A DNA stretch of 64,000 bases from Pleionea mediterranea (GCF_003148745.1 NZ_QGGU01000002.1:124001-188000); one strand, 5' to 3'. Counted from the first letter of the stretch, positions 17,166-27,636 are shown. The notes: generated by a model from the letters alone, not told the origin. Translations and numbers: made by a program.

Positions 17166-17984
17166 ATGTCAGGCAACACCCTCCCGTTTTCAATTACCGA
17201 CTTGGCGATCGACTATTGCCCAGCGGATCCGGACAAGCCAACATTTGTGTTTGTTCATGGGAATACACAAAACAGCAGTTGTGGCGAAGGGCTGATTAAG
17301 TTTTTTGCTGAACGCGATCACAGTACTCTTTGTTATGATCTGCCCGGCCACGGCCGTTCAGCACCCGCGCCAGATCATTACCATTTTAATGATTTAATCC
17401 AATTGAATGCCGAACTACTGGCACATTATTCATTGCAATCGCCCATATTAGGTGGCCACTCTCTTGGTGGAATGATTCAGGCTGCTGCTGTAGCGAATGA
17501 TTTAGTTCAGGCCAGATCATTGATTCTGTGCGGATCACTGGATCAAAATCCTCTTGATGCCATGCAAGTATTTAATCGCGAGCAAGCGCAGAGTATGGCC
17601 CTGTATCTGGATGACTATATGAATTCTGGCTCGGTGTTGTATAAGCGTCAAAAATATTATGATTACTTTGCAAACCGTCATCTGGACGATGCATTTTTAG
17701 AGATTATTAATCGTCGTTACAATCAGCCCCATGCCAGTAACAATAATCTATCGACACTGACCGGCTTTACCGTAAGAGAAAAGCTTTGTCAGAAAGAGAT
17801 TCCTATTTTGGTGATCCACGGTGAAGATGAAACGGTGATCCCAAAACCCCTTGTGGAAATCATGAGTGAGCATTATAAAACCATGCAGATTGAATGGTTG
17901 ACGGGTGGTGGCCACAATGCATTTTTCCAACAGGCTGAGCAAACCGAAGCAATTTTAAAAAAACATTATGAGCGATTAACTTAA
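17166..17984 (+). CDS. Alpha/beta-hydrolase fold protein
   Basis: A 272-residue protein with FVFVHGNTQNSS (oxyanion region), the nucleophile elbow GGHSLGGM, an acid in VIHGEDETVIP and the catalytic histidine in GGGHNAFF, so the triad is complete. The ATG at 17166 follows AAGGACAGAG; a longer TTG start at 17121 lacks support. It resembles general esterase/acyl-hydrolase members, and the substrate is unknown. It stands alone between the diguanylate cyclase and a convergent transporter gene. Confidence 0.85.
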   Translation: MSGNTLPFSITDLAIDYCPADPDKPTFVFVHGNTQNSSCGEGLIKFFAERDHSTLCYDLPGHGRSAPAPDHYHFNDLIQLNAELLAHYSLQSPILGGHSLGGMIQAAAVANDLVQARSLILCGSLDQNPLDAMQVFNREQAQSMALYLDDYMNSGSVLYKRQKYYDYFANRHLDDAFLEIINRRYNQPHASNNNLSTLTGFTVREKLCQKEIPILVIHGEDETVIPKPLVEIMSEHYKTMQIEWLTGGGHNAFFQQAEQTEAILKKHYERLT

Positions 17985-18073
17985 TCGTTCTTTAAGCTTT
18001 GCCTCACAATTCCATCGAAAATCCACTTGTCATCGATAACTGTTTTACTTATCTTAAATTTATCATCCGTGCT

Positions 18074-18098
18074 AAAAAAAGGCTGCCCGAAGGCAGCC
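18074..18098 (-). terminator. Rho-independent terminator of the EamA transporter gene
   Basis: On the minus strand, GGCTGCC-TTCG-GGCAGCC forms a seven-pair stem capped by a stable UUCG tetraloop. Seven T follow (the + strand A-tract at 18074-18080). Confidence 0.92.
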
Positions 18099-18135
18099 AA
18101 AGTGTTGGAGTACACACTGAAAACAGATAAGGAGA

Positions 18136-19065
18136 TTATGGTTGGTGAGGTGAAGAGTCTACTTTTGCGACTGGCTTTATCAGCCGAAGAATTTTTTCAA
18201 AGGGTGTTAGCACTATGGCATTGCCGCTGAGTACCAGTATAAAACCTAAAATGGTCGACTGATGCCAAACAAATCCTTCGTAAAGCGTACTGAATACCAC
18301 TGCCACCAATGGGAATAACACGATTACATAGCTGGCTTTTTCTGGCCCAATGTTTTGAAACAACATAAAGTAGCAGGCAAAGGCAAACACGGTTCCGAAC
18401 AGTGATAAATACAATAATGACACCCAATAACTGGTCTGGCTGGCAAAAGTAAATTCTGAACCATTGATTAAGGCATAAATTAATAAGGCAATGGTTCCGT
18501 ATAACATGCCCCATGTGTTGCCCTGGATCACCGAAATTTTATTTGCGGTATTGCGGACACTGACCATATTACCTAGAGAAGCCAGAAAGGTACCAAACAG
18601 GGTAAGCATTAAACCAATTATGGCGGTACTTGAAATGTTGAAGTCTTGTAAATCTTGCCAGAACAAAGCAATGATCCCGATAATACCGAGCAGGGCGCCT
18701 ATAATAATTCTCCCTGCTATTGGTTTACCAAAAAAGATTCGGGTATTAACGATATTCATTAACAGTAAGGTTGAAAAGGCGATGGATGTCATGGCCGATG
18801 TCAGGTAGTTTTGTGCCCAGTAGAGCACAAGGTAATTCATACTGAAATTCAGCAGGCCAAGTAAAAATATAAAACTGTGATTTCTTAATGACAGTGCAAG
18901 TGGAACTTTTTTCCACCAGCAAAATCCCCACATAAGTATTGCCGCCAGAGCAAAGCGATAAAATAAAGAAATCTCTACCGCCACTTCGCCAAGCTGAAAC
19001 TCAATGGCAAACCAGGTGGTGCCCCAAATTAAAACCGTTGTCAGGTACAGCAAAGTGTTTTTCAT
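18136..19065 (-). CDS. EamA/DMT-family inner-membrane transporter
   Basis: A 309-residue protein with ten predicted membrane helices in two EamA repeats. Typical motifs are the N-terminal LTTVLIWGTTWFAIEFQLG and the second-half SLLYLSLFGTVFAFACYFML. The family exports amino acids and other metabolites. It is divergent from a MocR-type regulator, an arrangement in which the regulator usually controls the exporter. Terminated by the UUCG-loop hairpin downstream. Confidence 0.88.
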   Translation of the reverse strand: MKNTLLYLTTVLIWGTTWFAIEFQLGEVAVEISLFYRFALAAILMWGFCWWKKVPLALSLRNHSFIFLLGLLNFSMNYLVLYWAQNYLTSAMTSIAFSTLLLMNIVNTRIFFGKPIAGRIIIGALLGIIGIIALFWQDLQDFNISSTAIIGLMLTLFGTFLASLGNMVSVRNTANKISVIQGNTWGMLYGTIALLIYALINGSEFTFASQTSYWVSLLYLSLFGTVFAFACYFMLFQNIGPEKASYVIVLFPLVAVVFSTLYEGFVWHQSTILGFILVLSGNAIVLTPFEKILRLIKPVAKVDSSPHQP

Positions 19066-19183
19066 AATGAAAACTCATTCTGGTTTCAGCCAGTCATTAA
19101 TTTTTCGATTTATTTTATGGCAGTGATTGAGTATGTAAGTGATTAAGCCACTAATCGATGATAGAGGTATAGTGTAGAGATTT

Positions 19184-19231
19184 TCTGTTTATATAACATA
19201 TACAGAAAAATAAAAATGTAACCTATACAGA
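19184..19231. promoter_or_regulatory. Candidate MocR-type operator between transporter and regulator
   Basis: Two direct copies of TATACAGA lie at 19199-19206 and 19224-19231, 25 bp apart. A near-inverted copy (TCTGTTTATA) begins at 19184. Direct repeats at this spacing in a divergent intergenic region fit binding by a dimeric MocR/GntR regulator. This is inference from position. Confidence 0.5.
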
Positions 19232-19285
19232 TTGGCGTTATACTTAGACGTAATAAGTTAACCTGTAATGTAATGAGATGCGATT

Positions 19286-20740
19286 ATGTCCTTTGCCGTT
19301 GAACGGGAAACCGAAGATTTTCTATACCAGCAGGTAATAAACCTGATCCGGGATATGAAAGCCCAACAAACACTACGGCCCGGTGATAAGCTGCCATCAC
19401 TGCGCGGCTTGGCTGATAAATTAAAAGTCAGTGTGCCTACGGTAAAACAGGGCTATCAGGAACTGGAACGGCTCGGCGATATTGAAGCAAGGCCAAAATC
19501 CGGCTATTACCTGAAAGCTGCATCGTCCGATCATCATCCGCCGAAACGCATACGTCTGGCGCGTCAGCCGGTAAAAGTTAAGCGCCAGTCTTTAATTGAA
19601 CAGGTTTACGACGCTATTCATACCCCAGGCGTGTTGCCACTTGGCATTGCCAATCCGGTTGCAGCGTTCCCCTCGGATAAAACCTTAGCGCGAACCATGC
19701 GCCGGGTAATGGCGATGGCCGGTACGCAGGCCATCAGTTACGGCCCCATGGATGGCTTTGCCCCATTAAAACGACAATTGGCCTATCGATATCTGGATTT
19801 TGGTTTAAAAGTGGATCCTGATGATCTGGTGATCACCAATGGCGCGCAGGAGGCTCTGGCCATTGCACTACAATGCGTTGCCAAGGCAGGTGATGTAATT
19901 GCCGTGGAGTCGCCCTGTTATTTTGGCATATTAGAGCTTATTGAAAGCCTGGGTATGATGGCCTATGAAATTCCGGTTTGTCCCGACGATGGTATCTGGA
20001 TAGAGGATCTGGAAAAAGCCATTGAACAACAGTCGATAACCGCCTGTGTTTTTTCGACCGCCATCAGCAATCCTATGGGCAGCTGTATGCCCGATGAAAA
20101 CCGGCAGAAAGTGGTGGAGATCCTTGAACAAAAGAATATTCCATTGATTGAAGATGATGTTTACAGCGATCTGTATTTTACCGATAAACGTTGTATTCCT
20201 GCGCAGGGTTATTCAAAAAAAGGACTGGTGATCACTTGCGCCTCTTTCTCAAAAACTGCCGCACCCGGTTATCGGGTTGGCTGGATGATAACTTCCAGGT
20301 ACAACGACAGCGCCCGGCGCTATAAACGGGCATTGTCGTGTTCTTCATCGCTCATTAATCAGTGGACGTTATCGGAGTTTATTGCCAGTGGTGATTACGA
20401 TCGTAATATGGTCAAGCTGCGTCGAACCTTATGTTGTAATAAGGAGAGAATGATTGCGAGCATCAAGCGTTACTTTCCAAACGAGATTCGTGTCAGCGAC
20501 CCCCAGGGAGGTGGTGTGCTCTGGATAGAGTTACCAGGCGGCTGCGATACGGTCAATTTATTTCATCAGGCATTATCGAAAAATATCAGTATTGCTCCGG
20601 GCGCTATATTTTCACCAACCAATAAATACTCACGTTGTTTTCGAATCAGCTTTGGTCTGCAGTGGAGTAATGAATTAGACATGGCCATTAAAACCTTAGG
20701 TGGATTGACAAAGCAGCTTATACAAGAGTCGAAAAATTGA
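19286..20740 (+). CDS. MocR-type transcriptional regulator (GntR HTH + aminotransferase fold)
   Basis: A 484-residue fusion. Residues 1-75 form a GntR winged helix (LRPGDKLPSLRGLADKLKVS), then a linker, then a fold-type-I aminotransferase domain with the PLP-lysine motif SFSKTAAPGYRVGWM. It most likely binds PLP or an amino-acid adduct and regulates the divergent EamA exporter and itself. An actual transaminase role is less likely given the DNA-binding domain. Confidence 0.9.
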   Translation: MSFAVERETEDFLYQQVINLIRDMKAQQTLRPGDKLPSLRGLADKLKVSVPTVKQGYQELERLGDIEARPKSGYYLKAASSDHHPPKRIRLARQPVKVKRQSLIEQVYDAIHTPGVLPLGIANPVAAFPSDKTLARTMRRVMAMAGTQAISYGPMDGFAPLKRQLAYRYLDFGLKVDPDDLVITNGAQEALAIALQCVAKAGDVIAVESPCYFGILELIESLGMMAYEIPVCPDDGIWIEDLEKAIEQQSITACVFSTAISNPMGSCMPDENRQKVVEILEQKNIPLIEDDVYSDLYFTDKRCIPAQGYSKKGLVITCASFSKTAAPGYRVGWMITSRYNDSARRYKRALSCSSSLINQWTLSEFIASGDYDRNMVKLRRTLCCNKERMIASIKRYFPNEIRVSDPQGGGVLWIELPGGCDTVNLFHQALSKNISIAPGAIFSPTNKYSRCFRISFGLQWSNELDMAIKTLGGLTKQLIQESKN

Positions 20741-20794
20741 TTGGTCATGGTTTTGATGTGCCACTAAATGATGAATTTGATTCTAAAACTTTAA

Positions 20795-22531
20795 CTATGA
20801 ATGTTTATTATGGAATTTTTGGGTCCAATCGGTAAATTCTTCAAAAGGCATGGCTTTGGTAAAGTGGTAGCCCTGAATAAAATGACAGCCCAGTTGATTC
20901 ACAATCTCCAACTGCCCTTTTTTTTCTATGCCTTCGGCAATCACTTTTTTATTAAGCGACTTGCCTAGGTTAACAATGGCTTTGGTTATAATTTTATCAT
21001 CGTCTTCATCATCAATATCCGATATAAACGAACGATCCACTTTAAGTGTTGATACAGGAAATTGCTTTAAATAGGACAGCGACGAATATCCCGTACCGAA
21101 ATCATCGATCGCAATATCAACGCCCAGCTGATCCAGCATGGTCAATCTTTCAATCACGTCTTCGCCAATTTCCATTAAGGTTGTTTCTGTGATTTCCAGT
21201 GTGACATGTTTGTGATTAAGTTGAATGGAAGCAATGGCTTTGCTGACAATGGGGATTAAGTTTTCATCACGAAACTGCAGAGGAGATAAATTAACGGTGA
21301 CGCCAGTATCTTTCAGTTGCTCGATGGTTTGCCACTGTTTGCAATCGCGACACGCTTGCTGCAGTACCCATTCGCCAATGGTGATAATCATGGAGTTTTT
21401 TTCGGCCGCAGGAATAAACATTGCTGGTGGCAGTAATCCTTTTTTGGGGTGTTGCCAGCGAATTAAAGCTTCAGCCTTAACGACTCGACCGGATTCGGTA
21501 TCGATAATAGGTTGATAATGCAGTACAAACTGATTGGAATCGATGGCCAGTTGCAGCTCGGTTTGCAATTGCTTGGTTTGTGTCAGTTCCAGCTCGAAAA
21601 CAGGATCATAATATCGGTAGGTGCTGCGGCCGCCCCGTTTAGATTTGTACATGGCCAGATCGGCACTTTTTAATAAAGCTTCTGGTGAAATGCCATCGTG
21701 CGGATAAATGGCAATACCAATACTAACTCCGGTATTTATTTGATGGCAATCCAGTTCCAATGGCTCGGCAAGTTCTTCAATTAATCGTTCGGCAATATTG
21801 GCTGAACCTTCCGCAATATTATTGAACTCGGCAATAATGACAAATTCATCACCGCCGAGTCGAGCAATCATATCGATGTCTCTTAAACTTTTTTGTAGTC
21901 TGCGAGCGGTTACTTTTAATAAAGTATCACCGGTTGTATGGCCGAGTGTGTCATTCACTTCCTTGAAGTTATCAAGATCAAGCAGCAATACCGCAAACTG
22001 TGCTTGTTCACGTCTGGCGTATTGAATTTTATCGGACAGAGCCATATTAAATTTAACACGGTTAGCCAGTCCTGTTAATGGATCGTGTTGCGCCATGGCA
22101 ATCAGTTCTTCTTCGATGGATTTACGACTTAGTGCGTATCGAATGGAGCGCTCTAACATAGAGGCACTGAGCTCTTGCTTTATCAGGTAATCCATAGCGC
22201 CTGATTTCGTAGCTTCCAGATCAATCTTGTGATCATCAAGACCTGTAAGCAATATTACAGCGTTGACCACAAACGTACTGGAAGTAATTTCTTTGGTTAG
22301 ATCCAGTCCATTTTGTTGACCGAGATAATAATCAATCAAATAGATATCGTAACTGGATTGGGCAATAAATTGTTGTGCCTTTTCATAGGTGTCTGCCCAA
22401 GTGATGACGATATTACCGTCATAAGCCTGATCAAGATAAGACTCGACTAACACATAGTCATCTTCATCGTCCTCGACCAGTAATAGCTGAATGACTTGTG
22501 AGTTGTCTTTTTGTGTTGCTGGTGACGTCAT
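20795..22531 (-). CDS. REC-GGDEF-EAL response regulator
   Basis: A 578-residue protein: receiver domain (VEDDEDDYVLVESYL, phospho-acceptor region DIYLIDYYLGQ), GGDEF domain with an intact RLGGDEF and an upstream RDID inhibitory site, and EAL domain with EALIRWQH and DDFGTGYSSL. Both the synthase and phosphodiesterase signatures are present, so the net direction of cyclic di-GMP turnover is unknown and probably set by phosphorylation. Its ATG overlaps the stop of the preceding receiver gene (ATGA), so it is the last gene of a translationally coupled three-gene signalling operon. Confidence 0.92.
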   Translation of the reverse strand: MTSPATQKDNSQVIQLLLVEDDEDDYVLVESYLDQAYDGNIVITWADTYEKAQQFIAQSSYDIYLIDYYLGQQNGLDLTKEITSSTFVVNAVILLTGLDDHKIDLEATKSGAMDYLIKQELSASMLERSIRYALSRKSIEEELIAMAQHDPLTGLANRVKFNMALSDKIQYARREQAQFAVLLLDLDNFKEVNDTLGHTTGDTLLKVTARRLQKSLRDIDMIARLGGDEFVIIAEFNNIAEGSANIAERLIEELAEPLELDCHQINTGVSIGIAIYPHDGISPEALLKSADLAMYKSKRGGRSTYRYYDPVFELELTQTKQLQTELQLAIDSNQFVLHYQPIIDTESGRVVKAEALIRWQHPKKGLLPPAMFIPAAEKNSMIITIGEWVLQQACRDCKQWQTIEQLKDTGVTVNLSPLQFRDENLIPIVSKAIASIQLNHKHVTLEITETTLMEIGEDVIERLTMLDQLGVDIAIDDFGTGYSSLSYLKQFPVSTLKVDRSFISDIDDEDDDKIITKAIVNLGKSLNKKVIAEGIEKKGQLEIVNQLGCHFIQGYHFTKAMPFEEFTDWTQKFHNKHS

Positions 22532-22980
22532 GAGTTTTCGGGAAGTTTCACTATTTTAAACCAATAATTCGAAAGCTGTTTGACTAAATCAACCAGTTTT
22601 TCAAAAGTTACTGGCTTGGCGATGTAGGAGCTTGCGCCCAAGTTATAACTTTTGAATATGTCTTCTTCATGCTTCGAGGTAGTTAAAATAACTATGGGGA
22701 TGTGACGAAGGTTGGGAGTATCTTTAATATCTTTTAGTGCCTCTCTACCATCTTTGCGTGGCATGTTTAAATCTAGCAATATAATGTCTGGCAACTCCTT
22801 GTCATGCAGTTTTTTATAGTCACCTTGACGATTTAAAAAGTCCATGAGTTGTTGACCGTCCTCGGTAAAACTTATGTCATTTATTAAATTAGCTTCAGCG
22901 ATGGCATCTTCAAACAGCAGCCGATCGTCAGGATCATCATCACACATATGGATGTGGATTAAGTTTTCCGAACGTTCCAT
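22528..22980 (-). CDS. Single-domain response regulator (Rcp1-like)
   Basis: A 150-residue receiver. The acidic pocket is MCDDDPDDRLLFEDAI, the phospho-acceptor aspartate is in IILLDLNMPRKDG, and the threonine and lysine are in VILTTSKHEEDI and YIAKPVTFEKL. There is no output domain. The likely start is ATG 22980, four bases after the kinase stop, not the upstream start inside the kinase gene. Such receivers accompany SHDLQEPLR-type kinases. It may deliver phosphate from the kinase or compete with the REC-GGDEF-EAL protein for it. Confidence 0.9.
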   Translation of the reverse strand: MERSENLIHIHMCDDDPDDRLLFEDAIAEANLINDISFTEDGQQLMDFLNRQGDYKKLHDKELPDIILLDLNMPRKDGREALKDIKDTPNLRHIPIVILTTSKHEEDIFKSYNLGASSYIAKPVTFEKLVDLVKQLSNYWFKIVKLPENS

Positions 22981-22984
22981 TGAC

Positions 22985-24985
22985 TTACAAATCCTCTCTA
23001 TTCCATTGTATTGGTAACTCGATAATAAACTCGGCGCCCTCACCGGGCTGGCTAATAACATCAATGGTTCCGCCATGTCGTTCAACAATTTTCCGACAAA
23101 TGGCTAGACCAATTCCTGTGCCTTCGTATTGGCTGCGGGCGTGCAGTCGCTGAAATACTTCAAAAATGCGATCCGCGTATTTGGGATCGAAACCAATACC
23201 ATTGTCTTTGACATAGATACAAACCTTAGAGTTATCTTGACTAAGTTTAGACCAAATGTTGACAATGTGCTGCTTATCTTGTTGTCGAAATTTGATGGCA
23301 TTACCCACCAAGTTTTGCAGTAATTGACGAAACTGTCCTTCATCAACGCTGAGCTCTGGTAAAGGTTCTCGCTTAATGAGGGTGTTAGATTGTTCAATTG
23401 CGACTTCAAGATCAGAGAGCACACCATCAAGAATGTTATCGATAGACTGTTGGGTAAAAGGGCGCCCTCGTGTAGCTACTCGAGAGAAAGCCAGCAAATC
23501 GCTGATTAATTGACTCATTCTGCTGGCAGCCTGCTGCATTCTACTCAAATAGTCGAAGCTTTTGTCGTCCAGTTTATCGGCCATCCGTTCTGCAAGCCGA
23601 TCGCCAAAGGCCTGAACCTTTCGTAAGGGTTCCTGTAAATCGTGGGAAGCAACGTAAGCAAATTTTTCCAGCTCACTATTGCTACGTTTTAGTTCAACTT
23701 CTTGTTTTTTCAGGCGACTTTCAGTGAGCCGTCTTACTTTTATTTCCTGATTAAGCTGCTCAGTTTGCCGTTTAATGCCGGACGACATTTTATGAAAATG
23801 TCGTGCCAGTACGCCCAGCTCATCATGACGCTGAACAGGAAGAGCACCAACTTGTTGAATATCGCCAAATTGTTTCATGCTATTGAGTAATTGTTTTACT
23901 GGTTGTGCTAGCGTCCGCATCATTAAGAAGGCTGTGGCACCAGCAATAAGCGCAATAATAAAGCCAGTGGTTAACAAGCTGATATTAATGTTCTGTGTAA
24001 TTTCATCAATTTCTTGATATGGCTGAACAAGTGCCAGAAGCATATATCTATGTGGATTAAGCGAATCAAAAAAAACCTGTTCCGTTACTATAGCCATTTT
24101 TTGTTTATCGGTTTTGTAAACCGTTTCTCGATTGATTTGTTTGGGAACAGTAATCAGTGCTTCGCTATCCGTAAAATCCTGTTGTAGGGTGTACTGGGCT
24201 TTGTCTTTAAATTCAAAAGAAAAAGTTTGTTCGTTATCAGGATGGTGAAAGTAATAACCATCAGAGCGTAATGCGTAAAACTGTTTAGGAGGCGTAATAA
24301 TTTGTGTCAGCTGATGAAACATTTGCGTGACATCCATGCTGATAATTATAAAGCCATGTAACTTTTGTTTATGAAAAATTGGTGCAACCGCCCGTAATGT
24401 GGCTGTTTTAGGTTCGCTAATAACACCAAATTCACGGTTTAATGACAACTCAGATAACAATGTTTGGTTGGGTTTTAATGATAATGCATTTTGAATATAG
24501 CCGCGGTGAATTTTTTCCTGCAGTTGATCATCAGGCAACTGTATAACACTATTATTTTGTCGTCTTATCACCAGCAACTCTTTGGCACTGGGTAAATTGG
24601 TGCCTTTTTGATAGCGAACATAACGTACTTTAAAGTAGTGTGAGTTAGCGGCCAGAATTTGGTTGAACAACACCGTAAGGCTTTCTTTCCATTCTTCTTG
24701 TTCAATTAAACTTAAAAAACTATCGATATTATTGTTATTGGCAACCACGCTTTTTATCAGTCGCGAGTTGGCGATTATATGGGCGTCTTCAGTGAGTTGT
24801 TTGATGTCTTTGTTCAGACTGCTGGAAATAAAGGATAAGCTCTGGTGCAACTCGTTGTATTTTTGATTGGTCAGTTGATCGGTCAGTTGAAAGGAAACAA
24901 CTACCACTGTGGTTAACGAGGTAATCGTTACCAGTAAAAGGGTTAAGGATAAAAATTTACTTTTTAGGCTCCAGTTGAATTCCAT
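22985..24985 (-). CDS. Membrane sensor histidine kinase (Cache-like sensor, HAMP, HisKA, HATPase)
   Basis: A 666-residue kinase. It has a membrane helix at about 12-32, a periplasmic sensor of about 290 residues, a second helix (TTGFIIALIAGATAFLMM), a HAMP segment, a coiled coil, the phospho-histidine motif FAYVASHDLQEPLRKV, and a HATPase with N-box LVGNAIKF, DNGIGFDP and GTGIGLAI. The large extracellular part suggests a double-Cache-type small-molecule sensor. The following receiver and c-di-GMP gene are in the same operon, so the output is probably cyclic di-GMP. Confidence 0.92.
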   Translation of the reverse strand: MEFNWSLKSKFLSLTLLLVTITSLTTVVVVSFQLTDQLTNQKYNELHQSLSFISSSLNKDIKQLTEDAHIIANSRLIKSVVANNNNIDSFLSLIEQEEWKESLTVLFNQILAANSHYFKVRYVRYQKGTNLPSAKELLVIRRQNNSVIQLPDDQLQEKIHRGYIQNALSLKPNQTLLSELSLNREFGVISEPKTATLRAVAPIFHKQKLHGFIIISMDVTQMFHQLTQIITPPKQFYALRSDGYYFHHPDNEQTFSFEFKDKAQYTLQQDFTDSEALITVPKQINRETVYKTDKQKMAIVTEQVFFDSLNPHRYMLLALVQPYQEIDEITQNINISLLTTGFIIALIAGATAFLMMRTLAQPVKQLLNSMKQFGDIQQVGALPVQRHDELGVLARHFHKMSSGIKRQTEQLNQEIKVRRLTESRLKKQEVELKRSNSELEKFAYVASHDLQEPLRKVQAFGDRLAERMADKLDDKSFDYLSRMQQAASRMSQLISDLLAFSRVATRGRPFTQQSIDNILDGVLSDLEVAIEQSNTLIKREPLPELSVDEGQFRQLLQNLVGNAIKFRQQDKQHIVNIWSKLSQDNSKVCIYVKDNGIGFDPKYADRIFEVFQRLHARSQYEGTGIGLAICRKIVERHGGTIDVISQPGEGAEFIIELPIQWNREDL

Positions 24986-25139
24986 GGCTGCGGTTTTGTG
25001 TCTATATTTTTATAGTCAGGTTAATGAGCGCAGCATCATGGTTTGATATTTAGCCTGAGCACTGCGAGACAGATAGTATTTAACACTTTGATAAGTATAG
25101 ATTAATTTATCTATCCCGCTAGTTTAGTATTTATAGAGC

Positions 25140-25598
25140 TTAGGGTTTGCTTTTTTTCTTAAAAATATTACGACTGTCGGCTTCTAAATCTTCTTTTGGA
25201 GCGCCTTGTTGAATAAGAGCCTTAAACTGTTTAAATTCATTACTGTGAGGGGGCATGCCCGCCAGTTTTAATATTTCATCCAGTCCTTGGCGACGGTACT
25301 GTATAAAGCTTTCTATAATTTTATCCCAATCATCACCTGTGGCTTTTTCAATGGCTAATACTGCGTAAAGATCGGCCACCGATAACTCCAGGTTCATACG
25401 CGATCTCATGATTTTTTTTTCAGATACTTTGAATTGTTTTGCCAGTTCTTTTACTGCCTGCATCTGATCTTTACGGGCGACATAGTCAATATTGACCAAC
25501 CATCGATCAATCTGTTTGTCGCCCGTGTTAAAGTTGGCTGCGAAGGTTAAAGGACTGAATAAACATAGCAAAATAAAAGAAAAAATAAGTTGTTTCAT
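25140..25598 (-). CDS. Periplasmic protein of unknown function
   Basis: A 152-residue protein with a clear signal peptide (MKQLIFSFILLCLFSPLTFA, cleavage before ANFNTGD). The mature part is helical and charged: an RKDQMQAVKELAKQF segment, then IMRSRMNLELSVADLYAVLAI and a lysine-rich end (KKKSKP). I do not recognise the family. It is monocistronic between the kinase operon and typA, which is divergent. Confidence 0.7.
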   Translation of the reverse strand: MKQLIFSFILLCLFSPLTFAANFNTGDKQIDRWLVNIDYVARKDQMQAVKELAKQFKVSEKKIMRSRMNLELSVADLYAVLAIEKATGDDWDKIIESFIQYRRQGLDEILKLAGMPPHSNEFKQFKALIQQGAPKEDLEADSRNIFKKKSKP

Positions 25599-25782
25599 GT
25601 GTAAATCTCCACTTTTGACCGTTCCATTAAAACATAAAGTCAGGTTTTAGGTTGTTGTTTATATTGCCATTTATGGCTGCAAAGGTTTGTGAACGCCTTG
25701 GCAAGGGTGTTACCTTTGCGGCCGCTTAGGTACTAATTACCAAATTGGTGAATAAAAAGTCACCTTTCCGGTGTGAAACACG

Positions 25783-25788
25783 TATAAT
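25783..25788 (+). promoter_or_regulatory. -10 box of the typA promoter
   Basis: A consensus TATAAT sits 30 bases before the typA start codon. The -35 region is weak, so only the -10 is called. Confidence 0.5.
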
Positions 25789-25818
25789 ACGCGCCTCGAA
25801 ATTTATGAGAGAAGTCCT

Positions 25819-27636
25819 GTGATAGAGAAGTTAAGAAATATAGCCATTATAGCCCACGTTGACCATGGTAAAACCACGCTGGTTGATAAGTTACTGCAGC
25901 AGTCCGGAACCTTGTCGGATCGTGCTGAGCCAACCGAGCGAGTAATGGATTCCAACGATTTGGAAAAAGAACGTGGTATTACCATTTTGGCTAAAAACAC
26001 CGCCATCAGCTGGAGCGATTATCGTATCAATATCGTTGATACGCCGGGACACGCCGACTTTGGTGGTGAAGTGGAACGCATTATGTCGATGGTTGATTCG
26101 GTACTGTTACTGGTTGATGCGGTTGACGGTCCCATGCCACAAACGCGTTTTGTGACCCAAAAAGCTTTTGCACAGGGCTTAAAGCCAATCGTTGTGATCA
26201 ATAAAATTGATCGACCCGGTGCGCGTCCTGACTGGGTTATGGATCAGGTTTTCGATTTATTCGATCGTCTGGGTGCCACTGATGAGCAGTTGGACTTTCC
26301 GGTTATTTACGCCTCGGCATTAAATGGATTTGCCTGTGATGATCCAGAAACCACTGAAGGCGATATGACGCCATTGTTTCAGGCGATTGTCGATATTGTT
26401 GAACCACCAGCGGTGGATTTGGACGGCCCGTTCCAGATGCAAGTCTCTCAGCTTGATTACTCAAGCTATGTGGGCGCGATTGCGATTGGCCGAATTAAGC
26501 GCGGACGCGTTAAACCGAATCAGCAGGTCACTATTATTAATCGTGACGGCGATACCCGAAAAGGCAAAGTAGGTCAGGTTCTTGGTTACATGGGACTTGA
26601 GCGCTCAGAGGTAACTGAAGCCACTGCTGGCGATATTGTCGCCATCACCGGTATTGATGCACCAAAAATTTCTGATACCTTTTGTGCGCAGGATGCGGTT
26701 GAAGCATTGCCTGCTCTGACGGTTGATGAGCCTACCGTCACCATGACGTTTCAGGTCAACACCTCGCCGTTTGCTGGTAAAGAAGGAAAGTTTCTAACCT
26801 CACGTCAAATTCTTGAGCGTCTGGAGCAGGAGCTTATCCACAACGTTGCATTACGCGTTGAGCAAACCGATGATCCGGATAAATTCAAAGTATCGGGTCG
26901 TGGTGAGTTGCATTTATCGGTACTGATCGAAAACATGCGACGGGAAGGATTTGAGCTTGCGGTTTCGCGACCAGAAGTAATTATGCGCGAAATCGATGGC
27001 GTATTAATGGAACCTTATGAAAATTTAACCATCGATATAGAAGAAGTGCACCAGGGTTCCATTATGGAAAAACTGGGTGAGCGCAAAGCAGAAATGCAAA
27101 ACATGGTGCCGGATGGCAAAGGTCGAATTCGTCTCGACTTTATTATTCCATCGCGCGGATTAATCGGTTTTCAAACCGAGTTTTTAACCGCAACGTCGGG
27201 CTCGGGTTTGATATATCACACCTTTGAACGTTACGACGTGGCTATTCCGGGTGCGTTGGCACAGCGCCATAATGGTGTCTTGATCAGTAATGGTCAGGGT
27301 AAAGCCTTGAGTTACGCTCTGTTTGCACTGCAGGAACGTGGCCGATTATTCCTTGGCCATGGTCTTGAAGTGTATGAAGGTATGGTGCTGGGTATCCACT
27401 CTCGCGATAACGACTTAACGGTAAACCCATTAAAAGGTAAGCAGTTAACCAACGTTCGTGCCGCTGGTACTGATGAGAATCTGGTATTAACGCCGCCGAT
27501 TGTGTATACCTTAGAACAGGCACTTGAATTTATTGATGATGATGAACTGGTTGAAGTGACGCCGAGCAGTATTCGTATCCGTAAGAAGTGGTTAAAGGAG
27601 CACGAACGCAAACGCGCCTCACGTCAGTCATCTTAA
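25819..27636 (+). CDS. typA: Ribosome-associated GTPase TypA/BipA
   Basis: A 605-residue translational GTPase with G1 AHVDHGKTT, switch [12 protein letters not shown]3 [13 protein letters not shown]4 NKIDRPGA and G5 SALNG. EF-G-like domains II, III and V and the BipA-specific C-terminal domain follow. It binds the ribosome and helps large-subunit assembly, particularly in stress and cold. The start is GTG at 25819. A lipoprotein gene follows 10 bases after the stop, with its own strong ribosome-binding site. Confidence 0.96.
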   Translation: MIEKLRNIAIIAHVDHGKTTLVDKLLQQSGTLSDRAEPTERVMDSNDLEKERGITILAKNTAISWSDYRINIVDTPGHADFGGEVERIMSMVDSVLLLVDAVDGPMPQTRFVTQKAFAQGLKPIVVINKIDRPGARPDWVMDQVFDLFDRLGATDEQLDFPVIYASALNGFACDDPETTEGDMTPLFQAIVDIVEPPAVDLDGPFQMQVSQLDYSSYVGAIAIGRIKRGRVKPNQQVTIINRDGDTRKGKVGQVLGYMGLERSEVTEATAGDIVAITGIDAPKISDTFCAQDAVEALPALTVDEPTVTMTFQVNTSPFAGKEGKFLTSRQILERLEQELIHNVALRVEQTDDPDKFKVSGRGELHLSVLIENMRREGFELAVSRPEVIMREIDGVLMEPYENLTIDIEEVHQGSIMEKLGERKAEMQNMVPDGKGRIRLDFIIPSRGLIGFQTEFLTATSGSGLIYHTFERYDVAIPGALAQRHNGVLISNGQGKALSYALFALQERGRLFLGHGLEVYEGMVLGIHSRDNDLTVNPLKGKQLTNVRAAGTDENLVLTPPIVYTLEQALEFIDDDELVEVTPSSIRIRKKWLKEHERKRASRQSS

